DNA from: Calliphora vicina
Lineage: Eukaryota > Arthropoda > Insecta > Diptera > Calliphoridae
Direction of reading: 5' to 3'
DNA length: 64,000 nt
Assembly: GCF_958450345.1 (NCBI RefSeq)
Contig: NC_088782.1
Coordinates: 95,243,358 to 95,307,357, forward strand
Position 1 is the stretch's first letter, and each line of letters starts with the position of its first letter. Shown here one piece after another: positions 10,971 through 23,317 of the stretch. The notes beneath the pieces were generated by a model that saw nothing but the letters and a program-made list of their open reading frames with translations, searched no databases and was not told where the DNA came from. The translations under genes were made by a program, and so were the position numbers.

Positions 10971-11171
10971 CCCTCTAATGCCAAGCATACCCAAAAATGA
11001 AAATATATGCAAATATAATTGATATTGTATTTCAAAAACTCATGTAACATTTTTTAAACACATAAATTATTTTAAAAAGCTTTCAAAGTTTTTGAAATGA
11101 AATATCAGTTATATTTGCATTTATTGGCATTTTGTGATGAGTGTCTTGAGGCATGCTTAAGCATTAAAGGG
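10971..11171. mobile_element. piggyBac-type MITE with TTAA duplication
   Basis: The ends CCCTCTAATGC (10971) and GCATTAAAGGG (11171) are inverted repeats with 10 of 11 matching. They are flanked by TTAA at 10967-10970 and 11172-11175. CCCT/CCCY ends plus TTAA are the piggyBac signature. The element is 201 bp long and noncoding. Confidence 0.8.
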
Positions 11172-11539
11172 TTAAGTTAAAGTTATGTCACTTTCAAAAA
11201 ATATGTTTATTCTTAAACAGTCAAATTCTAGATGAATGGGGTTTACATAAAGATATTAGATTTTTATTTTAGCCCAACTACTTAAGCATCATATCTAAAT
11301 CATATAGATTCAGGATAAATAACGTTATGTTTATTGCATATCATGCCATTGAATGTACAAAAAATATCCTGAGATTTTAAAAAATCATAATAATTTTCTT
11401 AAGACATTCGCTTCGCTATAACTTCCTATGTTGTGACAGTGGACAAGTTTCGATCCACCCTAGTTTAATTCAAACTCCTTACAATGATATAAATCAATTT
11501 ATAAACTGTTAGAAGACTCTACATATAACAGTTGTTTAG

Positions 11540-12530
11540 ATATTTATTCGAAAATAACTATTTAAGAATCTTGCAATTTTAGTTACCCAGATATTCAGAA
11601 TTGACTAAGTACTTTGTATTCCATATGGCTATACCAGCCATATGGAATTCATTCGTATAAAGTTTGAGGACACACAATTATAGTTCTGCAGATATTCGAA
11701 AATACTATTTACATTGCATGGGAGGCGCGTCGCCAAATAATCCACTCTTGACAATTTTCTGTCAGACTATGTAAAATTATAGGAGAGACATTCGGTCAAA
11801 GTTTGAAGAATATGGAAATACTAGTTCTCAAAATTTTAAAAAAAAACTATTTACTTTGTGACTCACCCCCAGTTCAGACCCCTCCCATTTTTCGTTGAAC
11901 TTCATGCAGTGATAAGAAATTGATTCATATGAAGTTTGAAGACTTTCACAATCATAATACTCCAGATATTCGAAAATAACTATTTGCTTTGTATGTATTA
12001 CTTGCCATGTCCAGTAATACAGTCCCGCCGCATTTTCAGCCATATAGTGATAAGAAATGAATTTGTTCAAAGTTTAAATACTTTTGCAATTATAGTTATT
12101 CAGATAAAAGACATAAACAATTCACATTGTATGGGTGGTACCACGCCCACTAATTCAATACCGCCAATGTAAAATACTAATGCTGCTCTTCGGAAAAAGT
12201 TGAAAATAACTACTTACTTTGTATGTGTAGTGTCACACCCCTGCTTCGATCCATTACGTATTTGGAATAAACTTATTGCAGTGATAAGAAACCAATTCGT
12301 ATAAAGTTTGAATATTGTCACAATTATAGTTCTGCAGATATTCGAAAATAACTATTTACTTTGTATGAGTAGTTCAACGCCCAGTAATACAATCCCGTCC
12401 ATTTTGAGGCAAGCAGTTCACAATGGCACGGAAATAAATCCCCCGAAGTTTTGCGACTTCCACAATGATAGATCACCAGATATTCCATATTAACTATTAA
12501 CTTTGTATGCCCACTTAAAATTTCAAAATA
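11540..12530. repeat. degenerate tandem repeats of about 140 bp
   Basis: The phrase AAAATAACTATTTACTTTGT recurs with variation near 11553, 11698, 11848, 11965, 12108, 12205, 12345 and 12485. Each is preceded by a form of AGTTTGAAGA...ACAATTATAGTTCT.CAGATATTCG. Spacing is about 100-150 bp. The same unit, reversed, occurs at 27890-28540. Short ORFs here are by-products of the repeat. Confidence 0.65.
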
Positions 12531-13410
12531 AAAAGTAGTCTATTGGTCGTTTCAAATATATAGGAATATACGTTAAAAATTACAAGAGGATCGGGCCAGT
12601 GGTTTAGCATCCTATAAGATACAAACAAACAAATAAGCAGACATAAATATGGATAAACACAAAATCCTAATTTTCCCCCCCTGAAGGTAGACTTTTGAAA
12701 AGGTACTTTCTAAATACATATTTGTGTGACTATAGTGAGCTAAATTAAAAATGTTTTCCTTTTAAACAAATATTAAAAAAGGTACCTAATTTCCCGTTTT
12801 CCCCTTTTTATACCTTTATGGTCCAAGTGGTTAAAAAATGTATATCCTATTGATGCTTCCAACTAAGGATCTATCTATGTTGGAAATTTCAATCAGCCGT
12901 TTATTAATGATTGTTTTAAGAACTAAAGGTACCAATTTTACCGGGTTTCCCTTTCTGGTTGGTGTTTTTTGCTCTTTTTTAAAAGAGAACAAAAAATATC
13001 CATGCCTTGAGGATTTAGGGTTAACATATTCCACAAAAATTTTGTCCGTAACATTTTACACAAAATTTGCTGAACACATTTTATACCTTAAATGTAAGGA
13101 TTAACAATAAGAATGTGCCAGAGTTGGGAAACTTTAACCCCCCATCAAATGAAATGCAGATGTAAACTTTCAAAACGCCGACACAAGTGTCTCTTTTTTT
13201 CTCTCCTCTATCAAAATTTATTGGTCTGACCTTGTAATTATTTTTGGTGTTGTACAGTGTAATTGGTTAACAGTTTGACCAAAAATCTTCACCATTATTC
13301 ACCAAATGTGAAGCAAAAGAGTATGAAAAGGTTATACAAATTGCAAATAAACTAATTTGTTGATTTTCGGAAGTGGACCATATTTGGAAGCTAGACGGAG
13401 CTACGACGGA
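12531..13410. other. no gene recognised
   Basis: AT-rich DNA. Two short opposing open frames at 12831-13104 have no recognisable domain. Confidence 0.35.
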
Positions 13411-13700
13411 AAAAAACTCGGAAAACGACCTAGCGTGGGTTATAGGTCTTGATGAGTACATTAAAAATTGTGTCAAAAAATTTCAGAAACACCCTCAAAT
13501 TCAGAAGTTATTCTAAAAAAAACCGTTTTCAGTGATATTCGTCAACTTATCGACCTGTAACTTAGTCAGTTTTTGTCCGATTTTAAATTTTTTAACGTGT
13601 TTGGAAAGAAAACTGACTACTTTAAAATGAGATGCATTTATTGATACATTTGTAAGTTATAAGTAGTGTTTTTGTTAAGAATATCTAAAAACAAAACTAA
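13410..13700. repeat. segment shared with the hAT-like element at 26 kb
   Basis: This matches 26065-26226 continued at 27136-27250, including GACCTAGCGTGGGTTATAGG and CTTATCGAYCTGTAACT. It lacks the family A element present in that copy, so it acts as an empty paralogous site. That supports the boundaries given for 26227-27135. Confidence 0.65.
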
Positions 13701-14110
13701 ATTTATCAACTACATCCCAAAAAGCTCTTAAAGGAATAGACCTAAACTTTCTTTTGAGCAAAAAAAAAATTTGCTCAAAAATTGAAAAAAAGTTCGATTT
13801 TGCCGAAAAAAAATCAAAAATTATATATCTTGAGTTACAAAACATTTATTTTGCTATATATCCCACTCGCATCCCACTAAGCGACCAAATAGATCTTAAA
13901 GGAATAGATCCAAGCTTTCTTTTGAGCAAAAAAAATTTTAAAAAAGGACCATTTTGGAAAAAAGTTAAATTTTGAAAAAAAAAAAAAAAAAAAAGTGAAA
14001 AATTGCTGGTTTTGAGTTTTGATAGATATCAAACTCGCATCCCACTTTGAAAAAAAAGTTAAAAAAGTTTTTGATTTCGGAAAAAAATATTAAAAATTTT
14101 AAATATTTTC
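13690..14110. repeat. degenerate repeat units with ACTCGCATCCCACTAAGC core
   Basis: Units of about 150-190 bp combine CTTAAAGGAATAGAYC, TTTCTTTTGAGC followed by an A run, TTGAGTTACAAAACATTTAT and ACTCGCATCCCACT. Two to three imperfect units are seen here. Relatives occur at 33930-34110 (same strand) and 32600-32740 (reversed). Confidence 0.55.
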
Positions 14111-14283
14111 TTTCGAAAGATTGAAGAAATAGCTATCTTAACTATTTGGAACACATTTTGCTAAGAACAATAGGTAATAAGATGCATGGATGAGAAAAAT
14201 CACATGTTTGGCCAAAATGTCAAATTTTGACTCCCTCTAACTCAGAGAGTTCTGGACCAATCTTGTTGAAAAATTGTGTCTGA

Positions 14284-14309
14284 ATTACTATCCAATAGGA
14301 TAGTAATTC
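14284..14309. repeat. short perfect palindrome
   Basis: AATTACTATCC, a four-base loop AATA, then GGATAGTAATT. It stands alone, with no element boundary recognised around it. Confidence 0.6.
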
Positions 14310-17105
14310 AAAATTTACCTTGGTATAAATTTCATCCCGATCGGAAGGCATCGATTTTAAAAGTTGGTTCACTTGACGTGAAATCCCCCATATGTAAGTG
14401 AGTGAAGTGAGCCTAATATGTTATAGTCAATGTTTTAGATCTGGGATATGGGAGCAATGTAGCGATCGTCATTAAATATTTTACAGTTATTTCTTGAATA
14501 TTATAACAAATATGTGATTCTCGGAATTCAGCCTTATATAGGAGCTATAACCAATTATGGACTGATGTTCACAGAATCCAGTAGTATGATTTTGGCATAC
14601 ATATATCTGATCCGTGTAATATGTTGGTTCGATATCGATATTTATTAGACATTTATGTATTTTAATGTGTTTTTAGGAAGTGGTTCTTATATATGAGAGC
14701 TACGACTGATTATGGGAAGAAGGTTGTCATATGGTGAGTTTCGAATATAAGTAGTTAAGGTTTTTTTTTTGGATATCCTATGTAAGAGCAAACCAATAAA
14801 TTTGTGGCACTGAGCTCGTACAAATATGTATTATGATATTTTAGGAAGTTTCATAACCTTACAAGCAAAAAAAAGTGCGCCGTACACCGTTTAATATACA
14901 GTATTATTGCAAGGCGGTTTCGAAATTGTTTTTGGTGACCTTTCAGGACCTGTTAACATGGCTGTCTAAATCTCTACAATAAATTATCTTTAAAAATAAA
15001 TGTAAGAGATTGTTCTTTAGGATAATATTAACAATTCGGGTCACAGTAAACAAATTAAAGAAAACCTCTAAAATAAGCATTCTTTCTACTTTATTTGGCA
15101 TTTAGCTTTCTTCACCAGGTGATCTTCAGGTCATAATAGTTTGTAATTGTAAAATGTCTATAAACTTTTAACCAAAACAATTATGTATATCTAAAGAGAA
15201 ACTTTTATAAAAAAAACATCCAAAGGATATCTCGGCTTAGGTGTCGTAGAATCGTTTTAGATATATTTTTTAATTAGATATTTTTGTTCCCAAAAGAAAA
15301 TTGAATTCTTATTTCAAAGTCAAAACTCCACTGATTTGTTTCCTGTTCAATTGATTTTAATTAAAATTTTATTTCGCACTGAAATCTTAAGTGTGTATAA
15401 AATGATTTAGATGCATGTCAATGTTACTTTACGAAATCTTGTAAAATAAAAAAAAAATAGAAATACAAGTTTAATTTACGGTAAATGTTTGTGTTGTCTT
15501 CTCTGTGGTGCAAGTATCTTTAAATCAACACTTGAAAGAATTGTAATGCAACTTTAGAAAATCATACATTTGGATCAGACAAACAAACAAGTGAAGAAAA
15601 ACATGTTCTTTTCGCATTTTCCTACTCGGTTGGTTTTATTCCCATAATGTAAGTGTAGGCTGTTGGCAATTGGCGAAAATGCAATTGCAAACAGCCAGGC
15701 AGGCACACTGGTGCTGCTACCAAAAAAAAAAATAGAAATGACTACTACTACAACTACTAGTAATCAATTAAAGCTGTCATTTCCGTTTGTCAGGCTACCA
15801 ACAAACAAACAAACAACAAATAACTGTGCATGCAGGCTGCTGGCATTCGTGTTGGCTGGTTGGTTGGTTGGATCGCTGGCTGGCTGCTTTGCTTTGGTTT
15901 TGTATTTTACTTTGACTGACTGAGTGAGTGAATGAATGAATGAATGAATGTGTGTGTTTATTACATGTTGTAAGTTGCATGTAGACAATCTACAAATATT
16001 ACTACATACAAAATTATTGTTTGAAACATGTTCATAATAATTTACACTTTGATATTAATCTCTGTTTTTCGTTTAAATATAATTTATTTATAGTTAATCT
16101 TTTCGACTTACGTTGTCTCTATGAAACGAAATGTTGCAAAAAACGAACATTAAACATCGCAAACAAAAAAATTGGAGAAAAAAAAATTGCAGCAAAAAAT
16201 TGCATGTTTAAAACATTTCATTTCATTCCATTTTATAGTTGTAGTTTTGTTGTTGTTGGCATTAACTTGGACACATTTTAGCATTTCATGTTTGTTACTT
16301 TATCTGCTCGTCGTACAACAGGCACTAATTTTTTCCATTTTTTGCATTTCTGATTTTTTCGTTTTTGTTCTTAACTTTAATATAAATAGTTTACAACAAC
16401 ATTTTGTTTTTGTAGCCCCCAAAAAAATGAAAAGTTAGCCCGGCTTATGTCATCGTTTTTTTGTTTTGTTTTTGGTATTTTTGTTTCTGTTCTGTTCTTT
16501 TTGGCCTGACAATCGTAATTCATTTGGTAATAAATCATACACAAAAACTAAAATGCAATATATGCCATGATTTATGTTTTAACAAGTTATAAAAATGTAA
16601 AAATGAATAATTCAAACATGGAACATAATAAAGGTCGGCCAATCCCCTCTAATGGTTTACTACAGTTCTCTAAAATATTAAATATAAGAATCCTTATCAT
16701 TAAAAATCAACATACAAAATCATTACGGAGATCTTGCATTACACAGACAAAATTCATGACAAATCAATTGTCATATTAATTACTTTATTCGTCATAACAA
16801 TTAATTTTTTAATTAAAAAGGCACCAATACCCGATTTTGTAGATACAACTAAATATTTTTGTTAATACCACTTTTCTTTACTGACTATGTTATAGCCGTC
16901 GTTGAGCTTAACACCTTTGGTGAACATAATTTTGCGATTTTCGGACATTTAGATGGTCAAAGTGCATGAAAAAGGCACACACTTACTATTTTCCCTATAC
17001 GATACATACTAACTTCAAATCGATATATCTCGTTTCCTAGACCTGACCAAATGAAAGGCCGGGAACGAAATACTGCTTAGATAAGCGATTTTATATTTCT
17101 TAAGA
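14310..17105. other. likely host noncoding DNA with simple repeats
   Basis: Around 14500-14750 there is weak similarity to the interior of the second Helentron-like family (ATAACCAATTATGG). From about 15000 to 16560 the DNA looks unique and contains tetranucleotide tracts: AACA near 15801-15822, TTGG or TGGC near 15856-15888, and TGAG/TGAA near 15921-15949. The small overlapping open frames over these tracts are low-complexity by-products. This is the best candidate for original host intron or intergenic sequence. Confidence 0.4.
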
Positions 17106-17349
17106 TAGGGTCACACATGACAAATATTTGACGAAAAAGACGTAACCACTAAATAAAATACATTTGAATTCTTTTATTTATTTAAAAAAATTATTTTAAT
17201 TTTATTTTATTTTTTATTTTATTTTAATTTTTTATTCATAGCAAACAATTTAGTTTTATTTTATTTGTAACAGTAAACACGTCAAACAAATTTGAGCTAA
17301 AAAAATTGATTACGCTTTTTTGAGGAAATATCTGCCATGTGTGACCCTA
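17106..17349. mobile_element. hAT-type MITE, TIR TAGGGTCACACATG
   Basis: TAGGGTCACACATGACAAAT at 17106 is mirrored by the right end CATGTGTGACCCTA at 17349. The arms continue to match for about 40 bp. The flanks TCTTAAGA and CCTTTAGG are at best a decayed 8-bp duplication (5 of 8). It is 244 bp and noncoding. Confidence 0.6.
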
Positions 17350-17425
17350 CCTTTAGGAACATTTTCAGAACAACTGCATGAATGCGCTTCAAAAGCTTTT
17401 ACTTTTATGAAAAATTAAATATGTA

Positions 17426-18845
17426 CACTGGTGCATATTCCTATAAACGCACACTACTTTTTTTAAAAAAATTGTAAAAATTAAGCAAGAACCTATTTAG
17501 GGAGCTACAAATTTGTTTATTAAATTAGTTAAGACTTCACTTAAAATATTCTTTACAAAAAAAATTCATTTGTATTTTATTTATTTTTTTTTACTTAATT
17601 TTCGAGACTAACAGGCATTTTAAGGGTATTTTCCTATAAACGCACTTTAATTTATGGGCCACTGTAGCATTATTAATAATGTGTGGATGATCCTTTGTTA
17701 TGGATTGTTTCAAAAATACGGTCTGGCATTGATTCCACTAATTTTTTAAGCAGATTGGAATCAATTTCCTCCCAGACTTGTTTAATTCTTAGTTTCAGCT
17801 CTTTCACAGTCATTATGCTTTCATTCTGGGCATTATTTGCATAAACTTTACGGGCCATGTTGCCCCACAAATTCTCCAATGGGTTTAAGTCTGGACTACA
17901 AGCCGGCCAGTCCAACAGATGAATTCTGTGTTCATTATACCAAGATTTCGATTGCTTAGATACATGGATTGAAGCATTATCTTGTTGGAATATGAAATCT
18001 TCATCCATTTTTTCATCCATAAATGAGAGAAGAGCATCTTCCAACAGTTCGTTATAAATCACACTATTCATTTTTGTCACACAAAACATATTTTCGACTT
18101 GCCAACTGCAGAAAACGCTGCCCAAAGCATAACACTGCCACCACCGAAATTACGTTTTGACATCCGAACATCGTTTGATCTCAAATCGTGCCAATAGCAT
18201 GAGTATGACTCAGGACCGTCTAAATTAATTTTATTTTCGTCAGAGAAAATTGCTTTTTTCCACTCATCTGTCCATTTCATATATTTTCTTGCGAATTTTA
18301 GACGATTTTCTTTATTGTGCTTTTTTAGAATTGGTTTACATTTCGGCTATTTCCATTTTATGTTTTCATCGTTTCGTAAAATGTGTGAAACGTGTTTTTA
18401 AGTCACTGGAAGATTTAATTTATTCTTTATTTGTGTGGAATTCAATTTGTAGCGGGATATTTCTTGTTTTATTAGATTAAGTTGTCTTCTTGTTAGCTTT
18501 GTACTTCCCTTTGTAGGTTTGCAAACTCCATAATTTTGCCATTTCTTCAAGAAATTTCGCACTACAGTTTCCGAACGATCGATTTTAGTCCAATTTCTCT
18601 ATTGGAACATCCTTGGTCGTGAAAAAATTTAATTTGAATCTTTTCATGATCGGACAAAAAAGTTTCCTGTGCATCTTTAAAAGTGATGAAATTTATTGAT
18701 TCAAATAGAAAAAGTTGTAGTAAATTGAGATGTTACTATTAGAAACGTACCTTTGGTTGAAAAAAAAACTAAAATTGATAATATTTTATTTTTGGTAACT
18801 TTTTTAAAAAAAATTTCACGCCTGCGTTTATACGAATCTTGCACT
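17426..18845 (-). mobile_element. Tc1-like transposon, decayed
   Basis: The ends share GCA.ATTC.TATAAACGCA: left from 17426 after TA (17424-17425), right ending about 18845 before TA (18846-18847). The inner block TATTYYCCTATAAACGCAC occurs twice at the left, near 17438-17453 and 17627-17642. This resembles the inverted-repeat/direct-repeat layout of some Tc1 elements. A transposase pseudogene fills the minus strand. At about 1.42 kb it has the normal length of the superfamily. The right tip is uncertain by up to about 10 bp. Confidence 0.75.
17673..18680 (-). pseudogene. Tc1-like transposase (DD34E), frameshifted
   Basis: Read on the minus strand, three parts appear in order. First is a helix-turn-helix domain near 18680-18490 (LSDHEKIQIKFFHDQGCSNR, then SETVVRNFLKKWQNYG, ending KLTRRQ). 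Next is the first catalytic Asp in FSDENKINLDGPE (near 18240), followed by GGGSVMLWAAF. Last is the block with QQDNASIH and SPDLNPLENLWG (near 17850-18000), where the second Asp and the Glu are 34 residues apart, the Tc1 spacing. The frame shifts near 18589, in the linker near 18400 and near 18080-18120, and there is at least one stop in the linker. All three catalytic residues can still be seen, but no intact protein can be made. It lies within the TIRs at 17426-18845. Confidence 0.85.
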
Positions 18846-19316
18846 TAAAATAGCACCAGATCATTTGATCGCATAATTAAGGCAACATGCGTTATAGAAT
18901 TAGTTGTGCTTAGATCAATAAAGATCAGAAAAATATATTATTTTTTTCTGTTTTTTAAAAATTATCTTGAAAATGTATAATAAACTTCTAATTTGCAATA
19001 CATTAATATATTAAGGGTACTCATTTCAACGCTTAAGTTTCCCATTTATGCAAATGTGCAAGTTTGCGCGACGTGTTTCATGAACCCACCTTTTCAATTT
19101 TGTGCAAGTTTATACAGAAAATTTATATTAGATAAAAATGTCAAATAAAAATAAATTCAACAAAAGCTTTAATGTGTTCATAATCAATGCCATTCCATCA
19201 AATCATTCAGTTCCAAAGTTACACAATTTTCACATGCACAAAATATTAAAATTTTATTTTATTTTTTTTTCTTATAAATAAAAAAAAATCTGAATAAATT
19301 CAAGTTTGCGAGTCTA

Positions 19317-20996
19317 GGTTAGGTTAGGAAGGGGTGTACACTATGTGCACTTCCACTCGAAGACCTTGAGGTCCATTGTGATTCCCTTCAATAGAGATAG
19401 ACAAAGAGGATAGCCTTAGAGTAAGAAAAGAGTCCAAAGTTCCGTCTGTTAAAAAGAAAAAGAAAGAAAGATAAGTCTCTTTACGGATTTGGACTCGCCG
19501 TAGAACGTCCGTTAAATAGCCAATGAAACCCAGTATGTTGCTTAGTTCGCAGCCAGCAACACTACCATGTTCGTCTATTTCCTAGCCATCTAACTCTGTG
19601 ACCCTGTAGCATAGGGCAGTTGCACATAATGTGCTCTACTGTCTCTAGCTCCTCTGCATCCCCACACACTCTACAGAAGTCCTGTGTGCCATTATCCCAT
19701 TTACCCTTAAAGGCTCCAATTGAGCAATGACCAGTTATCACTCCTACTAGAATCCTGAGATTATACCTATCCAACTCTATCAGTGTTCCAGTCGCGTTCG
19801 CATTCAGTTTTGGCCATAAGGCCCTGGACACTTTGCAATCTGTTCTACTGCACCAGGATTGATTCGTATAGTCCCGGAATCTTTCGTAGATTACCCCATA
19901 GTAGTGACAAATGGCTGGTCTAACAGCCCGTTCCCTAGTGTCATGATCCAGATCAGAACCATGTCTAGCCAGTTCATCTGCTACCTCATTACCCTGTATA
20001 TCACAGTGCCCTGGTACCCAACACAATCTCACTGAGTAGTGTACCAATAGCTCCTCCAGAGCTCTCCTACAGTCCTCTACTAGGTTGGAGTGTACTAAAT
20101 GACATTCCAAGGCCTTCAGTGCCGCCTGACTGTCTACGTATATCGTCACTACAGCCCCTCTATTGACGTGTCCCTTATCAACTCTGTGGCTTTCCAGATC
20201 GCGAAGATCTCTGCCCGGAAGACGCTATACTCGTTAGAGAGTCTATATGAGCGCCTGATGTCCTGGTCGACCAAATAAACCCCGGCCCCTGTACCAGAAT
20301 CCATTTTGGAACCGTCAGTGAAAACTGCGCACCCATCAAACAGTTGATCGGATCCAACCCACTTATCCCTAGTGGGGAACTCTACTGGGGGTGAAGCACC
20401 GAAGCTGAAGGTCGCGACCTTATAGTCAGAGATTCCAGATGGAATAATGCCCTGACCAATAAGACCTGCCTCATACAGTATCATAGTGTGTCCTATCCGC
20501 AAGGGTTTCACCAAGGAAGACTCTGATAGTCTGAGTAGGTTCCTTGCTGCCACACTCTCAACATATTTCCCAATGGGTAGTAATTTAGGATTATATCCAA
20601 CGCCGCCTGCGGGGTGCTACCTAAGGCACCTGTGATGCCCAGACATGCACACCTTTGAGCCTTGTTGAGTATAGCCCTGTAGCTACGTTTCCTCATTGCC
20701 TCCCACCACACTGCAACCATAAGTAATAATAGGTCTAACAACAGAAGTGTAGATCCAATTAACCATACTAGGTCGCAAGCCCCAGTTCTTGCCAATTGAG
20801 TTCCTGCATTTATAGTAGGCCCCTTTTTAATCTTTCCTGCGTATCTATTTTCCATGACAATTTATTGTTCCTAAATACTTGGCTCCCCCTGATAAACTCA
20901 GCTCAACGCCGTCTAATTTCGGCAAGTTGAAGTTCCCTACCTTATACTTCCTAGTAAATAACACCAATTCTGTCCTTGATGGGTTTACACCCTTAA
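19317..20996 (-). mobile_element. 5'-truncated LINE of the RNase H-bearing type
   Basis: A minus-strand LINE whose 3' end reads CCTTCCTAACCTAACC at 19317-19332 and whose 5' truncation lies at about 20996. It is flanked by GAGTCTA at 19310-19316 and 20997-21003, a 7-bp target duplication. No poly(A) tail is present; the end is a CCTAA-type repeat. GC content is visibly higher than in the surroundings, which fits recent arrival compared with its host MITE. Confidence 0.75.
19562..20996 (-). pseudogene. LINE ORF2 3' part: RT thumb, RNase H and C-terminal zinc finger
   Basis: The minus-strand frame starts in the RT palm/thumb (GVNPSRTELVLFTRKY near 20985, YLGT near 20870), continues through QRCACLGITGALGSTP (near 20630), and reaches a type I RNase H domain. 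All four RNase H acids are visible: FTDGSKMDSG (near 20325), RAEIFAIWKA (near 20200), YVDSQAALKAL (near 20140) and GNEVADELARHG (near 19980). A C-terminal CX2CX11HX4C finger (CRVCGDAEELETVEHIMCNC, near 19650) ends it. Frames break near 20510-20550 and near 20150. The presence of RNase H separates it from the Jockey LINEs in this window. The exact clade (I, LOA or a relative) is not resolved. Confidence 0.85.
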
Positions 20997-21117
20997 GAGT
21001 CTAAATTGTTGCGCAAACTTAACGGAGTTGTGCAAACGAATTTCCATACATTTTTTGACAGTTCATTTGCGAGAGTGTAAAAATGCACAGATTGCACAGT
21101 TTACATGAGGACCCTTA

Positions 21118-23317
21118 TTGTAAATTATTTTTTTAATTTTTTTTATCACTTTTTAAAATATTGTTTAATAAAGTCTAGCAATTTTTTCTTAATTGAGACC
21201 CGGAAATCAAAATCATACTTCGCTTCTTTCACAAAATGTATATGAAAATTTTAATACTTTGCCCCAGAATGTGACCCATTTTATAGTGGATATAATAGGA
21301 GTCACTACATTGTAAAATTTTGGTTGAATATTATTAGAACATCCATGGAAAAGTAGGACTTCATTAAACTAAATAACTCCAAAGATTAATCAGAAATAGT
21401 GTACAGGGCATCTGAAAAATGTAATGCAACTTTGAGAAGGATTATCCTTGTAATTTCTCAAATAAAGAATACCTCATGAATGAGTTAGAAAATGTTACCA
21501 ATGTGAACAGATGACCTGTCGACAATTCCCCATGAAAAGACTCACACCGTTATAACTTCTTCAAATTGTTCAGCTATATTAGGAAAATTACGAAAGTGTC
21601 GCCTTTAGCGAAATACCGGAAGCAATGCTGCAAAGACTGATAGAAATTTGTATCTCCCGAATGGCCTAGAGAGTATTTATTCGGATCGTAATTAAGATTC
21701 CGACATCTAAACCTATTTTAAGTATTTTATTTAAAATTAAAAATCTTTAAATGAATCACCTTTAACAAGAAATTCAAGGACCTTCAATATCCCACCAATT
21801 CATCGTGATTGGTTCCAAAACACATATTCAAAACATAATGGAAGAAAGTCAGCAAAGAAGACAATCAGAAATCGAGAAGCAAAGGGATGATGAAGAAGAG
21901 CTCGATTATGTTACGTAATCTGATTATAAGGTACGACATTTTTTCCAAATAAATTTTTTGTGGGTGTGATTGGATTCGTTTAGCAAGTGGCTTCAGCAGA
22001 CTTTTTAGTTCGACTGCGTATTGCTCACGTTTTTCGATTTTCCAATGATATATCAAAATCGATATGGAAGTAATAATTTCTTATGTATCATAATGCTCCC
22101 ACCAAGGTCCTAAGGATTAGGCAGCAGCGTTAAATATCTGAATTGGAAACATGCATTTTTGATTTTTTGGGATTTGAATTATAGAATTATTCCAGACCGT
22201 AACATTAATGATGTGAAGTTATTTGCGCATTCGTTTATTTCTCCTCCATACTTTATATTTGTATATGTATGCTACTTCTATATTTGATGTATATGTATAA
22301 AAGTCAATTTGTTCTGAAATTAGAATTTTATTTCTATCTGAACTTAGCATTATTTTAACATGACGATGTCATTGCATACAAATATATAATACTAAATTAA
22401 CTACATAATTTCAAGTAAGTACAAACCGTTACTACAGTATGACACGTTCGAACAACTCACAGGGTCCATTGTTTCCAATATAGGGTGAAAACAAAAATAT
22501 ATCCACTTACATGCACACATATGCAAACTATACAGTGTAGCACAAACATGTCAGAAAAAGGAAAATATATTTTTTTATGCAACATGCAAGTGCAAAAAAA
22601 ACAAAACACAAAAATAATAAAGTGTTGGTGCCAAAAATTTATTTAAAAATATTACAAATTTATACGTATGTAGTGTAATTTTTATAAATGATAAAAAAAT
22701 AATAATTAATATTTGGAACTAAATGAAAAATTATGATACAATCGTACAAGTGCTATAAGAGCCGTTGCAAACGTCACAGCGGATGTCAAAAAATTTTGAT
22801 TTAAATAAAATAGTTCTAAGGCGCACTAAAATGTTTTTATAAATAAATATTTATTATTTGTAGAAACAAATGTTAATTCTACATTTGTTAGTGGTTTAGC
22901 GTCACAGTTATTTGATTGCAGGAATACGAAACAAACTGATTTTATAATAATTAAAAAAAAACAAATATTTCTCTTGAGCAGTGTGACCATTTAAGCATTA
23001 TTGTAGCTAAATTCCATATTTTTTATTTTGATTTGGCTGCAAAATTTGCATTAAGCATTTGGCATTTTATTTAAATTTATAAAATTAACATATTTTTCAG
23101 CCTACTGTAAGTACTTTTGTAAGCGAGACGCGTGAATTTTGTTAAATCGCGAACAAAAATAACTAGCTTTTCATCCAAATAATAAGTAGTTATAACTTAA
23201 CTGCAATATTACTTGCTTGCTTACAAGGTATGTGAGTTTTAGCTGGGGAGTGGTAGGATTTCCGATCTATTAAAAACTAATGTTGGAAAAATCAATCAAT
23301 CAATTGAATTTAACCGA
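21118..23317. other. no gene recognised
   Basis: AT-rich DNA. A 25-codon charged frame at 21838-21918 has no recognisable domain. No transposon ends were found. Parts may be host single-copy sequence. Confidence 0.35.

Larger units (their letters stand above)
19012..21117. mobile_element. MITE interrupted by a LINE
   Basis: The left end TAAGGGTACTCAT (19012-19024) and right end ATGAGGACCCTTA (21105-21117) are inverted repeats with 12 of 13 matching. Both inner flanks carry scattered GTGCAAGTTTGCGC-like motifs in inverted orientation. Without the LINE at 19317-20996 the element would be about 420 bp. The superfamily is not certain. Confidence 0.5.

Noticed and set aside
15663..15988. Overlapping open frames rich in Gln, Asn, Ser and Thr on both strands
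   Set aside because: They cover short tetranucleotide repeats and have no domain, so they are low-complexity by-products.
19312..19330. TAGGTTAGGTTAGG resembling a telomeric repeat
   Set aside because: It is the 3' terminal repeat of the minus-strand LINE at 19317-20996, directly next to its target duplication.
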